Positions 7,772 through 18,125 of a stretch of 64,000 nucleotides of DNA are shown here, one piece after another. The DNA is from DAHUXD01 sp963736455 (lineage in GTDB: Bacteria > Acidobacteriota > Thermoanaerobaculia > UBA5066 > Gp7-AA6), in NCBI GenBank assembly GCA_963736455.1, contig CAVTON010000001.1, positions 2,542,001 through 2,606,000 on the forward strand, in the 5' to 3' direction. Below the pieces are notes generated by a model. It did not search any database, had not been told where the DNA came from, and saw only the letters and a list, made by a program, of their open reading frames with translations. Each line of letters begins with the position of its first letter. Positions within the stretch are counted from its first letter, which is position 1. A program made the position numbers and the translations under genes.

Positions 7772-10700
7772 TCAGGGCAGCGCGAGCTGGGTCGTCTGGC
7801 CTTCGGCCACCGTGAACGCGTACGACGCCGGCGAGCTGCCGCTCGGGACGAGCAACGCGTAGGACCCGGGGGGCAGGTGCTGCCAGACCGTGACCGGCGG
7901 CGCGACCGTGACGCTCCCGTCGAGACGGAAGGGGGACAGCAGCACGGGACTGCCCGAGCCGTCCACGATCTGGCCGAGCAGCGGCGCGCTCGAGCGCGCC
8001 TGGACGCTGCCCCCCGGCGTGAGCGAGACCCTCTGGGGCGCCGACGGCACCGTCGCGTTCGGGAGGGCCTGCGGCGCATAACCGGAGGAGAAGAGATAGA
8101 TGGCGTACTGGCCGGCCGGCAGCGACGGGATCTGTCCCGTTCCGGTCGCGTCGAGCGCGACGCTTCCCTCGTACGCGACCGCGCCTCCGGCGCCGAAGGC
8201 GAGGGCCGTCACGCCGCCGAGGGGCGTTCCGGTCAGGCCGTCGCTGGCCTGGATCGTCAGGCCGGTGCCGCCGTCGAGGGCGAAGTCGAGGCTCGCGGCA
8301 TCGGCGCCGACGGTGATCGTCTGCGTCTTCAACTGGTAGCCGTCCCTGCGCGCGGAGACCTGGTAGTCGCCCGGATCGAGGCCGGACATCGTGTAGGCAC
8401 CGGACGAGTCGGTCGTCGTCCGCTGGATTCCCTGAGCGGTCGACTCGACTCCGGTCTGCGCGGAGACCGAGGCGCCCTCGAGCGCCTGGCCGCTCGCCGC
8501 GTCCGTCACGACTCCCGAGAGCGCCGAGGCCGGCAGGGCGATGTCTCCGTTCGTGTCGCCCGAGACGGCGATCGTCGTGCGATACGGGCTCGCGGTGCCG
8601 TTGACCAGGACCTGGTAGTTGCCGTCGGTCATGTCCTCGATCGCATAGCGCCCGCTGCCGTCGGACATCGCGGTGTAGCGGCGCCCGGAGCCGTCCGGGG
8701 GATCGGGCGTCGCGTTCACCGTGAATTGCGTGACGGGCTGGCCGGCGCGCGTGACGGCCCCCGAAAGGCGCGATCCGCCCTCGAACGCGAGCTCGACCGA
8801 GACCTGCGTATCGTCGGCCGAGACCTCCACCGTCTTCGCGACCGTGCGGACGCTCGGCATCGCCGTGGCTCCGCTGATCCGCACGACGCCGGGGGGCACG
8901 TTCGTCAGCGTGAAGTGGCCGTCGTCGGAGGTCACGACCGATGCCTGAAAGCCGGCGGCGCTCGCCGAGACGTTGACGCCGCCGAGCTGTCCCGACGGAA
9001 GGCCCGAGACGATGCCGTCCACCTCGGCCCCGGTCGCGACCGTCACGCGCACGCCGTCCATCGGCTGCCCATCGGTGAGCACGAGATCCTGGGGTGTCGA
9101 GCTCGCCGATTGGGTCTGCGCCGTCAGGCGGTAGCGGCCGGTCGGGAGATGGTCGAAGTGGAACGCGCCGGAGCCGTCCGACTGCGCGGTCTGCGACGCT
9201 CCGACGGCGGTGCCGGAATCGCCTTCGGGATCGAGGCGAACCGAAGCGCCCGGGACGGGCGAGCTCCCGTCGCCCGAGACCACGGTGCCCGAGATCTCGC
9301 CGCCCGTCGAGAGGGTGATGACGACGTCGGCGGTCGAGGCGGGATCCACGTCCCGCGTCGCCGGGACGAAGTCGCCGTCGGTGACCGTGAGGGTGACGTG
9401 GCCGTCGGGCAGGCCGTCGAGCTGGAAGTGGCCGTCGCCGTCGCTCGTCGCGGACGGCCCCGAGCCGCCTGCGAGTCCGCCGGGCCGCGTCCCCGCGTCG
9501 CAGCAGGCGACGCTGGCGCCGGCGACGGGGTTGCCGCGCGGGTCCACGACGTGTCCGGCGAGGCCGCCTCCGCGCTTGAGCGACAGCTCGAGGCCTTCCT
9601 TCGTGGCCCCGGCCTCGAGCTCGACGTTCGAGACGTCGGCCGGCCGGTAGCCGTCGGCGCTCGCTCGAATGTCCCAGGTGCCCGGCGCGACGGAGATCTC
9701 GAAGGCCCCGTCGTCGGCATACTGCGCCTCCGAGGGCCCTCCTCCCCGGAAGGCGCCGCCTCCGGGGCCGCGGCCCCGCGCGGCCGGCGAAGCGCCGACC
9801 GTGAAGGCGGTCACCGGAGCTCCGGTCGAAGCGTCCACGACCCTGCCCCGCACCGTTCCCGACTTTCCGAGGACGATGGTGACGCCCTCGGCCGGCGGCG
9901 TGACGGATCGGCTCGAGAAGGCGAAGCCCGGAGCGTTGGCCGCGAGCATGAGCGGCCGTCCCTTCGCGAGGTCCTCGAGACGGAAGGCGCCCGAGCCGTC
10001 CGACGTGGTCTGTCGCGGATCGAGCCCCTCGCCGAGCACCGAGACGGCCGCGCCCACGATCGGCGCGCCCTGGTCGTCGTGCACCGTGCCCGAGACGGCG
10101 GCGCCGCGAGCGAGCACGAGGGGAGGCCAGCCCGAGGCCTGTTTGGCGGGCGCCGGCAGCGCCGATGCGGTCCTGGGCGAAAACCCGTCGTGGGTGGCGG
10201 TCACGTCGTACGGACCCGCGACGAGGCCCGAGACCGTGAACGTCCCGTCGGCGGACGAGACGGCGTTTGGCGCGCTCGGAGCCGCGCCGCCGAAGGCGCG
10301 GGCGAGACGGCGTCCGCCGCCGCGTCCCTCCGAGACGGCGACGCGGATCTCGGCGCCGGCGACGGGCTGCGAGGCCTCGTCCACGACCCGGCCCTTGACC
10401 GCGAGACCCGGCGTCAGCGTGAGCACGACGCCGGCAAGGGCCTGTCCGGCCTTGAGCGTCACGCCCGGCCGTTCGGCTTGCGCAAAGCCCGCGTGCGTGG
10501 CGATCAGGGGCGCGCCGTTCGAGACGGCCGCCAGGCCGTCGAGGCGGAAGGATCCGTCCGGGCCCGAGCGCGTCGCCGCGCCGAATTGCGAGCCGCGCCG
10601 CATCGCCGCGAGGCCTCCACCGAAGCGGCCGCGTCCTCCGCGGGGCGGCTCGAGGCGGACCGTCGCGCCGCGCACGGGCTTGCCCTGCGCGTCGACGACG

Positions 10701-11851
10701 CGTCCCGCGATGGAGGCGGCCGGCGTCAGGACGAGGGGCGCGGCCGCCGGCGCCGCGCCCGAGGCCGCGACCTTCGGGAGCTCCGCCGGAAGGTATCCGG
10801 ATTTCTCCGCGCGCACCTCGAACTCTCCCGGCAGAAGCCCGGCGGCGGAGAAGCGGCCGCGCGAGTCGGTGCGCACGACCGCCACCGGTCCCGGAGCCTC
10901 GACGCCGCTTCCGAAATGCTCCGAGAGAAAGACGCGCGCCCCCGCGATCGGGCGCCGCGTCAGCGAGTCGGTGACCGCCCCGGAGATCTCGGCGCCGCGG
11001 CCGAGCGTCAGGTCGGCCGGCGTCTCGGCGCCTGCCGCGACGCGAAGGCCTCCCTTGCGCGCCACGAGATTGCCCGGCGCGAGGGCTTCGACGCGCTGGA
11101 GCCCGGCGGGGACGCCATCGAGGCGGTAGCGCCCGTTCGCGTCCGACGGGACGGCGACGTCGAGAGTGCGGACGAGCGCGCCCGACACCGCGCGGCCTTC
11201 CGTGTCCCGGACCGTGCCGGCGATCGCGCCGCCCCGCGCCAGCGACAGCCGGAGCGTGCCGGACGAGGCGCGCAGGAGGCGCGAGGCGGAGGCCCATCCG
11301 GCGGCGCGGACGCGGACGATCAACGGGCCCGCCGGCGCGTTGGCGATGCGAAACGCGCCGTCGCTTCCGGCCGCCGCTTCGGCGAAGAAGGCGGCGTCGC
11401 GGTCCGGGACGGCGATCTCTCGCGCGACGACACGCGCGCCCGCGACCGGCTTTCCGTCGGGTCCCGCCACGACGCCGGAGATCACCGCGGCCTGCGGCAG
11501 ATCGAGGTCGGGCAGACGAACGGATTCCGCGGGATCGAAGGGGCCGTCGAGCGCGGCCCAGGGGAGCGCGGCGGGCTCGACGCGCAGGCGCACGAGACCG
11601 GCGGCCGGATCGAGCATTGCCTGAAATCGCCCCTCGGAGTCCGTGCGCGTCTCCCCGAGCGCCTTCGGCGTGACGCCCGCGGTCGCGTCCGCGGCGGCTC
11701 GAATCGGAGCTCGGTCGGCGAACCAGCGCACGGGCGCGTCGGCGACCGGGCTGCCGTCCGGACCGACGACCCGGCCCGAGAGGGTCCCCGCGAATACCGA
11801 CGGCATCGTGCTCAACGCCAGCAGTGCGGCGGCAAAAAAGCGTGAGGGCAC
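7772..11851 (-). CDS. Giant secreted protein of carboxypeptidase-regulatory-like repeats
   Basis: 1,359 residues. A signal peptide (PSRFFAAALLALS...SVFA, cleavage near residue 21) is followed by about fourteen tandem beta-sandwich repeats. Repeat signatures recur, for example ISGVVAGPDGKPVAGARV, TDSEGRF and GSVTDSLTRRPIAGA-like strands. This is the carboxypeptidase regulatory-like/CNA-B class, used as stalks or binding modules on cell surfaces. I chose the GTG at 11851 because an AGGAAGGAC ribosome site lies directly before it, inside the longer ATG-initiated frame (11881). It begins 45 bp after the second RND pump stop, so it is probably the last gene of that operon. No enzyme domain is seen. 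Confidence 0.8.
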   Translation of the reverse strand: MPSRFFAAALLALSTMPSVFAGTLSGRVVGPDGSPVADAPVRWFADRAPIRAAADATAGVTPKALGETRTDSEGRFQAMLDPAAGLVRLRVEPAALPWAALDGPFDPAESVRLPDLDLPQAAVISGVVAGPDGKPVAGARVVAREIAVPDRDAAFFAEAAAGSDGAFRIANAPAGPLIVRVRAAGWASASRLLRASSGTLRLSLARGGAIAGTVRDTEGRAVSGALVRTLDVAVPSDANGRYRLDGVPAGLQRVEALAPGNLVARKGGLRVAAGAETPADLTLGRGAEISGAVTDSLTRRPIAGARVFLSEHFGSGVEAPGPVAVVRTDSRGRFSAAGLLPGEFEVRAEKSGYLPAELPKVAASGAAPAAAPLVLTPAASIAGRVVDAQGKPVRGATVRLEPPRGGRGRFGGGLAAMRRGSQFGAATRSGPDGSFRLDGLAAVSNGAPLIATHAGFAQAERPGVTLKAGQALAGVVLTLTPGLAVKGRVVDEASQPVAGAEIRVAVSEGRGGGRRLARAFGGAAPSAPNAVSSADGTFTVSGLVAGPYDVTATHDGFSPRTASALPAPAKQASGWPPLVLARGAAVSGTVHDDQGAPIVGAAVSVLGEGLDPRQTTSDGSGAFRLEDLAKGRPLMLAANAPGFAFSSRSVTPPAEGVTIVLGKSGTVRGRVVDASTGAPVTAFTVGASPAARGRGPGGGAFRGGGPSEAQYADDGAFEISVAPGTWDIRASADGYRPADVSNVELEAGATKEGLELSLKRGGGLAGHVVDPRGNPVAGASVACCDAGTRPGGLAGGSGPSATSDGDGHFQLDGLPDGHVTLTVTDGDFVPATRDVDPASTADVVITLSTGGEISGTVVSGDGSSPVPGASVRLDPEGDSGTAVGASQTAQSDGSGAFHFDHLPTGRYRLTAQTQSASSTPQDLVLTDGQPMDGVRVTVATGAEVDGIVSGLPSGQLGGVNVSASAAGFQASVVTSDDGHFTLTNVPPGVVRISGATAMPSVRTVAKTVEVSADDTQVSVELAFEGGSRLSGAVTRAGQPVTQFTVNATPDPPDGSGRRYTAMSDGSGRYAIEDMTDGNYQVLVNGTASPYRTTIAVSGDTNGDIALPASALSGVVTDAASGQALEGASVSAQTGVESTAQGIQRTTTDSSGAYTMSGLDPGDYQVSARRDGYQLKTQTITVGADAASLDFALDGGTGLTIQASDGLTGTPLGGVTALAFGAGGAVAYEGSVALDATGTGQIPSLPAGQYAIYLFSSGYAPQALPNATVPSAPQRVSLTPGGSVQARSSAPLLGQIVDGSGSPVLLSPFRLDGSVTVAPPVTVWQHLPPGSYALLVPSGSSPASYAFTVAEGQTTQLALP

Positions 11852-11896
11852 CGAGGGTCCTTCCTGTGAAGGGAAACGCATTCCGCGCGCGCCGGA

Positions 11897-14800
11897 TTAC
11901 GACCCGGAGCGGACCAGGACCGGCCGGCGGAACCGCCGCCGCCGCAGGGCGGCCCAGCGCAGCCGCATGCGGTCGAGATACAGGTACACGACGGGCGTCG
12001 TGTAGAGCGTCAGCATCTGAGAGAAAATCAGTCCCCCGACGATCGCGATGCCGAGGGGGCGGCGGAGCTCGCCTCCGGTGCCGAATCCGATGGCGAGCGG
12101 CATGCCTCCGAGCAGGGCGGCCATGGTGGTCATCGTGATCGGGCGGAAGCGCAGCAGGCAGGCCTCGAAGATCGCATCCTCGGGTCCCTTGCCCTCCTTG
12201 CGTTCGGCGTCGATAGCGAAGTCGATCATCAGGATCGCGTTCTTCTTGACGATGCCGATCAGCAGGATGATGCCGATCAGCGCAATCACCGACAACTCGG
12301 TTTTCAGGAAGATCAGGGCGAGCAGGGCGCCCACTCCGGCCGACGGGAGCGTCGAGAGGATCGTGATCGGGTGGATCAGGCTCTCGTAAAGCATTCCGAG
12401 GACGATGTACACGGCGAGGAGGGCGGCCAGAATCAGAATCGGCTGATTGGCCAGCGAGTCCTTGAAGGCCTGCGCGGTTCCCTGAAAGCTCCCGCGGATC
12501 GAAGCGGGAAGTCCGACCTCCGCTTCGGCTTGCTGGATCGTCTCGACGGCTTCGCCGAGCGACGTGCCGGGGGCCAGGTTGAACGACATCGTGACGGACG
12601 GGAACTGGCCCTGGTGATTGACCTGGAGCGGCGCGGTCGAGGGCTCGTAGCGCGCGAACGCCGAGAGCGGGACGAGGCTCCCGTCGCTCGATCGGACGCG
12701 CACGGCGTCGAGACCCTCGGGCCCCTGCAGGAACTTCGGGTCCATCTCGAGCACGACGTGGTACTGGTTGAGAGCCGTGTATATGGTCGAGACCTGCCGC
12801 TGCCCGAACGCGTCGTAGAGCGTCTCGTCGATCGCCTCCGGCGTGACGCCGAGCCGCGATGCCGTGGCCCGGTCGATCGTCAGAGACGCCTCGAGCCCCT
12901 TGATCTGCTGATCGCTGTTGACGTCGAGCAAACCCGGGATCTTCCGCAAGCGCTCCAGGACCTTCGGAGCCCAGTTCTCGAGCTCTCGGACGTCCTCGCC
13001 GCGCAGGGTGAACTGATACTGCGACGCGGAGGCACGGCCGCCGATCCGCAGGTCCTGGACGGCCTGGAGGTAGAGCACGGCGCCCGGGATGTGCGCCAGC
13101 TTCGGGCGCAGCCGGTTGATGATCTCGTCGGCGGAAGCCTTGCGCTCGTCGTCGTCTTTCAGGGTGATGAACATGCGGGCCGTGTTCGAAGTGCTCCGTC
13201 CGCCGGCGTAGGCCTGCACGTAGGACACGCCGGGATCGGCCATGACGATGTCCACGAACTGATTGACCCGGCGCTCCATCGCCTGGAACGAGCTGTTCTG
13301 ATCGGCGAGGACCGAGCCGGTCATGCGGCCGGTGTCCTGCTGTGGGAAGAAGCCCTTCGGAATCTTGACGTATAAGAAGACCGTCGCGACCATCGTCGCG
13401 AGCGTGACCCCGAGCGTCAGGGGCTGATGGCGCATCACGGTCGAGAGCGTGCGGCGGTAGAAGGCGAGAACGCGGTCGAACGCCCGCTCGCTCCAGCGGA
13501 AGAGGCGCCCGTGCTTCTCGGCGTCGATCGGCTTCAAAATTGCCGCGCACATCATCGGGGTCGTCGTCAGTGAGATCACCATCGAGACGAGGATCGCCAC
13601 CGAGAGGGTCACCGCGAACTCCCGGAAGAGGCGCCCGACGATGCCGCCCATCAGGAGGATCGGGATGAAGACCGCGACGAGCGAGATGCTGATCGAGACC
13701 ACGGTAAAGCCGATCTCGCGGGCTCCGAGCCGGGCGGCCTCGAGCGGCGCGACGCCCTTTTCGAGGTGCCGCGTGACGTTTTCGATGACGACGATCGCGT
13801 CGTCCACGACGAACCCCGTCGCGATCGTCAGCGCCATGAGCGACAGGTTGTCGATGCTGTAGCTGAGCAGGTACATGATGCCGAAGGTCCCCACCAGCGA
13901 AATGGGAACGGCGACGCTCGGAATGAGTGTCGCTCGCGGACTGCGCAGGAACGCGAACACGACGAGGATGACCAGCAGGGTCGAGATCGCGAGCGCGAGC
14001 TGGACGTCGCGGACCGACGATCGAATGGTCGTGGAGCGGTCGAGGACTCCGGAGAATTGAATGGTCGGCGGCATCTCGGCCTGCAGCTGCGGCAGCAGCG
14101 CCTTGATCCGATCGACGGTCGCGATGATGTTCGCGCCCGGCTGCCGGAAGATGATGATGAGGACCGCGGGCTTGCCGTTGGCGACGCCGACCGTCCGGAC
14201 GTCTTCGACCGAATCCCGGACGTCCGCAACGTCGGACAGGCGCAGCGCCCCGCCGCTGCGGAAGGAGAGGACGAGCGGCTGGTACCGGGAAGCGGTCAGC
14301 AACTGGTCCGTGGCTCCGATCGCCCAGGCGCGCTCGCCAGCGCCGATCTGGCCCTTGGGTCGGTTGGCGTTGGAGGAGCCGAGGAAAGCGCGCACGTCCT
14401 CGAGCGACAGGCCCGCGTTGTTCAGCGCCGTCGGATTGGCCTCCACGCGTACGGCCGGCAGCGCCCCTCCCCCGACGTAGACCTGGCCGACGCCTTCGAT
14501 CTGCGAGATCTTCTGCTGCAGCACGGAGCTCGCGAGGTCGTAGACCTGCCCCTTGCTCAGGACGTCGGACACGAGGCCGAGCAGCATGATCGGCGCGTCG
14601 GCGGGATTGACCTTCCAATAGGTCGGGTTGTAGGGCAGGTTTGTCGGCAGGTTCCCGCGCGCCGCGTTGATCGCCGCCTGGACGTCGCGCGCGGCGGCGT
14701 CCACGTTCCGCGACAGGTCGAACTGAAGCACGATGGACGTCGTGCCGAGCGAGCTCGTCGAGGTCATCTCGGTGACTCCGGAGATGCGGCCGAACTGCCG

Positions 14801-15004
14801 CTCGAGCGGGGTCGCCACGGCCGAGGCCATCGTCTCGGGGCTTGCGCCGGGCAGGCTCGCGTTGACGTTGATCGTCGGGAACTCGACCTGGGGAAGCGGC
14901 GAGACGGGAAGAAAGAAGTAGGCGACGACGCCCGCCAGGGCGATGGCGATCGTCAGGAGCGTCGTCCCCTTGGGGCGGTCGATAAACGTCGAGGAGATAT
15001 TCAC
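11897..15004 (-). CDS. RND efflux pump inner-membrane subunit (MdtC-like)
   Basis: 1,035 residues, normal AcrB/MdtC length. It has an N-terminal anchor (STFIDRPKGTTLLTIAIALAG), two large periplasmic loops and the proton-relay motif ATGFVVDDAIVVIEN in TM4 with its Asp pair. It starts with GTG at 15004, four bases after the stop of the preceding RND gene. Two tandem RND pumps after one membrane-fusion protein resemble the heteromeric MdtABC exporter. No TolC-type outer-membrane gene is present in this window. Confidence 0.9.
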   Translation of the reverse strand: MNISSTFIDRPKGTTLLTIAIALAGVVAYFFLPVSPLPQVEFPTINVNASLPGASPETMASAVATPLERQFGRISGVTEMTSTSSLGTTSIVLQFDLSRNVDAAARDVQAAINAARGNLPTNLPYNPTYWKVNPADAPIMLLGLVSDVLSKGQVYDLASSVLQQKISQIEGVGQVYVGGGALPAVRVEANPTALNNAGLSLEDVRAFLGSSNANRPKGQIGAGERAWAIGATDQLLTASRYQPLVLSFRSGGALRLSDVADVRDSVEDVRTVGVANGKPAVLIIIFRQPGANIIATVDRIKALLPQLQAEMPPTIQFSGVLDRSTTIRSSVRDVQLALAISTLLVILVVFAFLRSPRATLIPSVAVPISLVGTFGIMYLLSYSIDNLSLMALTIATGFVVDDAIVVIENVTRHLEKGVAPLEAARLGAREIGFTVVSISISLVAVFIPILLMGGIVGRLFREFAVTLSVAILVSMVISLTTTPMMCAAILKPIDAEKHGRLFRWSERAFDRVLAFYRRTLSTVMRHQPLTLGVTLATMVATVFLYVKIPKGFFPQQDTGRMTGSVLADQNSSFQAMERRVNQFVDIVMADPGVSYVQAYAGGRSTSNTARMFITLKDDDERKASADEIINRLRPKLAHIPGAVLYLQAVQDLRIGGRASASQYQFTLRGEDVRELENWAPKVLERLRKIPGLLDVNSDQQIKGLEASLTIDRATASRLGVTPEAIDETLYDAFGQRQVSTIYTALNQYHVVLEMDPKFLQGPEGLDAVRVRSSDGSLVPLSAFARYEPSTAPLQVNHQGQFPSVTMSFNLAPGTSLGEAVETIQQAEAEVGLPASIRGSFQGTAQAFKDSLANQPILILAALLAVYIVLGMLYESLIHPITILSTLPSAGVGALLALIFLKTELSVIALIGIILLIGIVKKNAILMIDFAIDAERKEGKGPEDAIFEACLLRFRPITMTTMAALLGGMPLAIGFGTGGELRRPLGIAIVGGLIFSQMLTLYTTPVVYLYLDRMRLRWAALRRRRFRRPVLVRSGS

Positions 15005-15008
15005 GGCC

Positions 15009-18000
15009 TCACCGGCCTTCGGCGGTTCGGGCGGCGGCGACCGTACGACGGGGCGCGCGCCGGCCGGCGACGCGGCGCGCGAGACGATCGAAGGCGAGGT
15101 AGATGACCGGCGTCGTGTAGAGCGTCAGGACCTGACTGAAGATGAGGCCGCCGACGATCGCGATGCCGAGCGGTCTTCGGAGCTCCGCGCCCGTTCCGCC
15201 GCCGACGGCCAGAGGCACGCCGGCGAGCAGGGCGGCGAAGGTCGTCATCAAGATCGGCCTCAGGCGCAGCAGGCATGCCTGGAAAATGGCCTCGCGCGGC
15301 GCCTTGCCCTCCTGCCGCTCGGCGTCGAGGGCGAAGTCGATCATCATGATCGCGTTCTTCTCGACGATGCCGATCAGCAGAATGATGCCGATCAGCGCGA
15401 TGACGTTGAAGTCCATACGGCAGATCATCAGCGACAGCAGAGCGCCCACACCCGCCGACGGCAGCGTCGAGAGAATCGTGACCGGGTGGATGTAGCTCTC
15501 GTAGAGGACCCCGAGCAGGATGTAGACCGTCACGATCGCCGCGAGGATCAGCAGCGGCGTGTTGATCAGGGAGGCGCGGAAGGCGCGAGCGGTTCCCTGG
15601 AAGCCCGCCTGGATGCTCGCCGGCAGGCCGATCTCGGTCCCAGCCGCATCGATGGCCCGGACCGCAGCGCCGAGCGAAACACCGGGCGCGAGATTGAACG
15701 AGATCGTCACCGCGGGAAACTGGCCCTGGTGGTTGATGGCCAGGGCCGTCCGCGACTCCTCGGTGCGCGAGAACGCGGAAAGCGGCACGACCCCGGAGGC
15801 GCCCCGGACGTAGATGTGGTCGAGGTCCTGCGGGGTCTTCTGGAAGCTCGGTTCCACCTCCAGCACGACGCGGTACTGGTTCAACTGGGTGAACATCGTC
15901 GAGACCTGCCGCTGCCCGAACGCGTCGTAGAGAGCGTCGTCCACGTTCTGCGGCGTGATGCCGAGCCGCGACATCGTCGCGCGATCGAGCACGAGCGTCG
16001 CCTGGAGGCCTCGGTTCTGCTGGTCGGTCGCCACGTCCGCGAGCGCCGGCTTCTTCTGAAGCGCCGCGACGAGCTTCGGCGCCCATTCGGCGAGCTCGCG
16101 CGCGTCGGGGTCCTCGAGGCTGTACTGGTACTGGGTGCGGCTGATGCGATCCTCGACGGTCAACTCCTGGACCGGCTGCATGTAGAGGGTGATCCCCTGC
16201 ACGCGGGCGATGGCGGGCTGAAGGCGCCGGATGATGTCGCTGGCGCTGATCTTGCGCTCGTCGAGGGGCTTGAGGTTGATCTGAAACCGGCCGCTGTTCA
16301 GAGTCGCGTTGGTGCCGTCCACGCCGATGAAGGACGTGAGGCTCTCGACCGCCGGATCGGCGAGGATCACTTTCGCAAGCGCCTGCTGTCGCTCGGCCAT
16401 GGTCGAAAAGGAAACGGACTGCGGGGCCTCGGAGATTCCGAGCAGGACGCCGGTGTCCTGAACGGGAAAAAATCCCTTGGGGATCACGATGTAGAGCACG
16501 ATCGTGACGGCGAGAGTCGCGACGGCCACGGCGAGCGTCAGGGGCTGGTGCTCCAGGACCTTCTCGAGCGTGCGCCGGTAGAAATCGATGATGCGCTCGA
16601 ACACCCGCTCGGCGGCCTGGGCGAAGCGGCTCTGCTCGGAGAGCGGCCGGTGCTTGAGCAGGCGCGCGCACATCATGGGTGTGAGGGTCAGCGACACTGC
16701 CGCCGAAACCAGAATCGTCACCGATAGCGTCACCGCGAACTCGCGGAAAAGCCGTCCGACGACGTCGCCCATGAAGAGCAGGGGGATCAACACCGCGATC
16801 AGGGACACGGTCAGCGAGAGAATCGTGAAACCGATCTGCGCGGCCCCCTTGAGCGCCGCCTCGAGCGGCTTCACGCCTTCCTCGACGTACCGCATGATGT
16901 TCTCGATCATCACGATCGCGTCGTCCACCACGAAGCCTGTGGCGATCGTCAGCGCCATCAGCGTCAGGTTGTTCAGGCTGTAGCCGAGCAGGTACATCGC
17001 CGCGAACGTGCCGACGAGCGCGAGCGGCACGGCGACCGAGGGGATCACGGTCGCCGCGACGTTGCGCAGGAAGAGGAAGATGACCATGACGACGAGCGCG
17101 ATCGTCAGCATCATTTCGTACTGCACGTCGCGGACCGACGCGCGGATCGTCGTCGTGCGGTCGGTCAGGATGGAGACCCGGACGGACGAAGGCAGCGAGG
17201 CCTGGAGCTGCGGCAGCAGCGTCTTGATGCGGTCGGCGACGGAGATGATGTTGGCGCCCGGCTGACGCTGGATGTTCACGATGACGGCCGGAACTTCGTT
17301 CATCCACGCCGCCTGCCGTGAGTTTTCCGTCGCGTCCGTGACCTCGGCGACGTCCTGGAGGCGGACCGGGGCGCCGTTGCGGTACGCCACGACGAGCGGG
17401 CGATAGTCCTCGCTCGTCAGGAGCTGGTCGTTGGCGCCGATCGTGTAAGCCTGCGCCGGGCCGTCGAAGCTGCCCTTGGCCTGGTTGACGTTGGACGCGG
17501 CGATTGCCGCGCGGACGTCTTCGAGCGTCAGGCCGTACGAAGACAGCGCGGTCGGATTGACGCGCACCCGAACGGCCGGCTTCTGTCCGCCCGAAATCGA
17601 CACGAGGCCGACTCCGGGAAGCTGCGAGATCTTCTGAGCGAGCCGCGTGTCGGCGAGATCGTGCACCCGCGGCAGAGGCAGGGAGTCGGAGGTCAGGGCG
17701 AGCGTCAGGATCGGCGCATCGGCGGGATTGACCTTGCTGTAGACGGGCGGGTTGGGAAGGTCCCGCGGCAGAAACGTGCCGGCTTCGTTGATGGAGGCCT
17801 GCACCTCCTGCTCGGCGATGTCGATGTCGAGATCGAGCGCGAACTGCAGAATAATCACCGACGCTCCGTCGGAGCTGGTCGAAGTCATCTGATTCAGGCC
17901 GGGCACCTGGCCGAACTGCCGCTCGAGCGGAGCCGTCACCGAGGAGGCCATCACTTCCGGTCCGGCGCCGGGATAGAACGTCAGGACCTGGATCGTCGGG

Positions 18001-18125
18001 TAGTCGACCTGGGGAAGAGCCGAGACCGGGAGCTGCTTGTAGGCGACCGCGCCCGCGAGCAGCAGGCCGATCATGAGCAGGGACGTCGCAACGGGCCGGA
18101 GGATGAAGGGCCGGGACGGGCTCAA
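15009..18125 (-). CDS. RND efflux pump inner-membrane subunit (MdtB-like)
   Basis: 1,038 residues with the complete RND fold: 12 membrane segments, two periplasmic loops and TM4 motif ATGFVVDDAIVMIEN. It is closely similar to the neighbouring pump and is probably its heterotrimer partner. The start codon is TTG (18125-18123), overlapping the membrane-fusion stop as TTGA. Substrates cannot be read from the sequence; MdtBC homologues export bile salts, novobiocin and other hydrophobic compounds. Confidence 0.9.
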   Translation of the reverse strand: MSPSRPFILRPVATSLLMIGLLLAGAVAYKQLPVSALPQVDYPTIQVLTFYPGAGPEVMASSVTAPLERQFGQVPGLNQMTSTSSDGASVIILQFALDLDIDIAEQEVQASINEAGTFLPRDLPNPPVYSKVNPADAPILTLALTSDSLPLPRVHDLADTRLAQKISQLPGVGLVSISGGQKPAVRVRVNPTALSSYGLTLEDVRAAIAASNVNQAKGSFDGPAQAYTIGANDQLLTSEDYRPLVVAYRNGAPVRLQDVAEVTDATENSRQAAWMNEVPAVIVNIQRQPGANIISVADRIKTLLPQLQASLPSSVRVSILTDRTTTIRASVRDVQYEMMLTIALVVMVIFLFLRNVAATVIPSVAVPLALVGTFAAMYLLGYSLNNLTLMALTIATGFVVDDAIVMIENIMRYVEEGVKPLEAALKGAAQIGFTILSLTVSLIAVLIPLLFMGDVVGRLFREFAVTLSVTILVSAAVSLTLTPMMCARLLKHRPLSEQSRFAQAAERVFERIIDFYRRTLEKVLEHQPLTLAVAVATLAVTIVLYIVIPKGFFPVQDTGVLLGISEAPQSVSFSTMAERQQALAKVILADPAVESLTSFIGVDGTNATLNSGRFQINLKPLDERKISASDIIRRLQPAIARVQGITLYMQPVQELTVEDRISRTQYQYSLEDPDARELAEWAPKLVAALQKKPALADVATDQQNRGLQATLVLDRATMSRLGITPQNVDDALYDAFGQRQVSTMFTQLNQYRVVLEVEPSFQKTPQDLDHIYVRGASGVVPLSAFSRTEESRTALAINHQGQFPAVTISFNLAPGVSLGAAVRAIDAAGTEIGLPASIQAGFQGTARAFRASLINTPLLILAAIVTVYILLGVLYESYIHPVTILSTLPSAGVGALLSLMICRMDFNVIALIGIILLIGIVEKNAIMMIDFALDAERQEGKAPREAIFQACLLRLRPILMTTFAALLAGVPLAVGGGTGAELRRPLGIAIVGGLIFSQVLTLYTTPVIYLAFDRLARRVAGRRAPRRTVAAARTAEGR

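Noticed and set aside
7623..14618. A 2,331-codon open frame on the minus strand in another frame of the RND and repeat genes
   Set aside because: Shadow of GC-rich codons: composition is Arg/Gly/Pro/Ala-rich without domain motifs, while the overlapping RND frames are complete.
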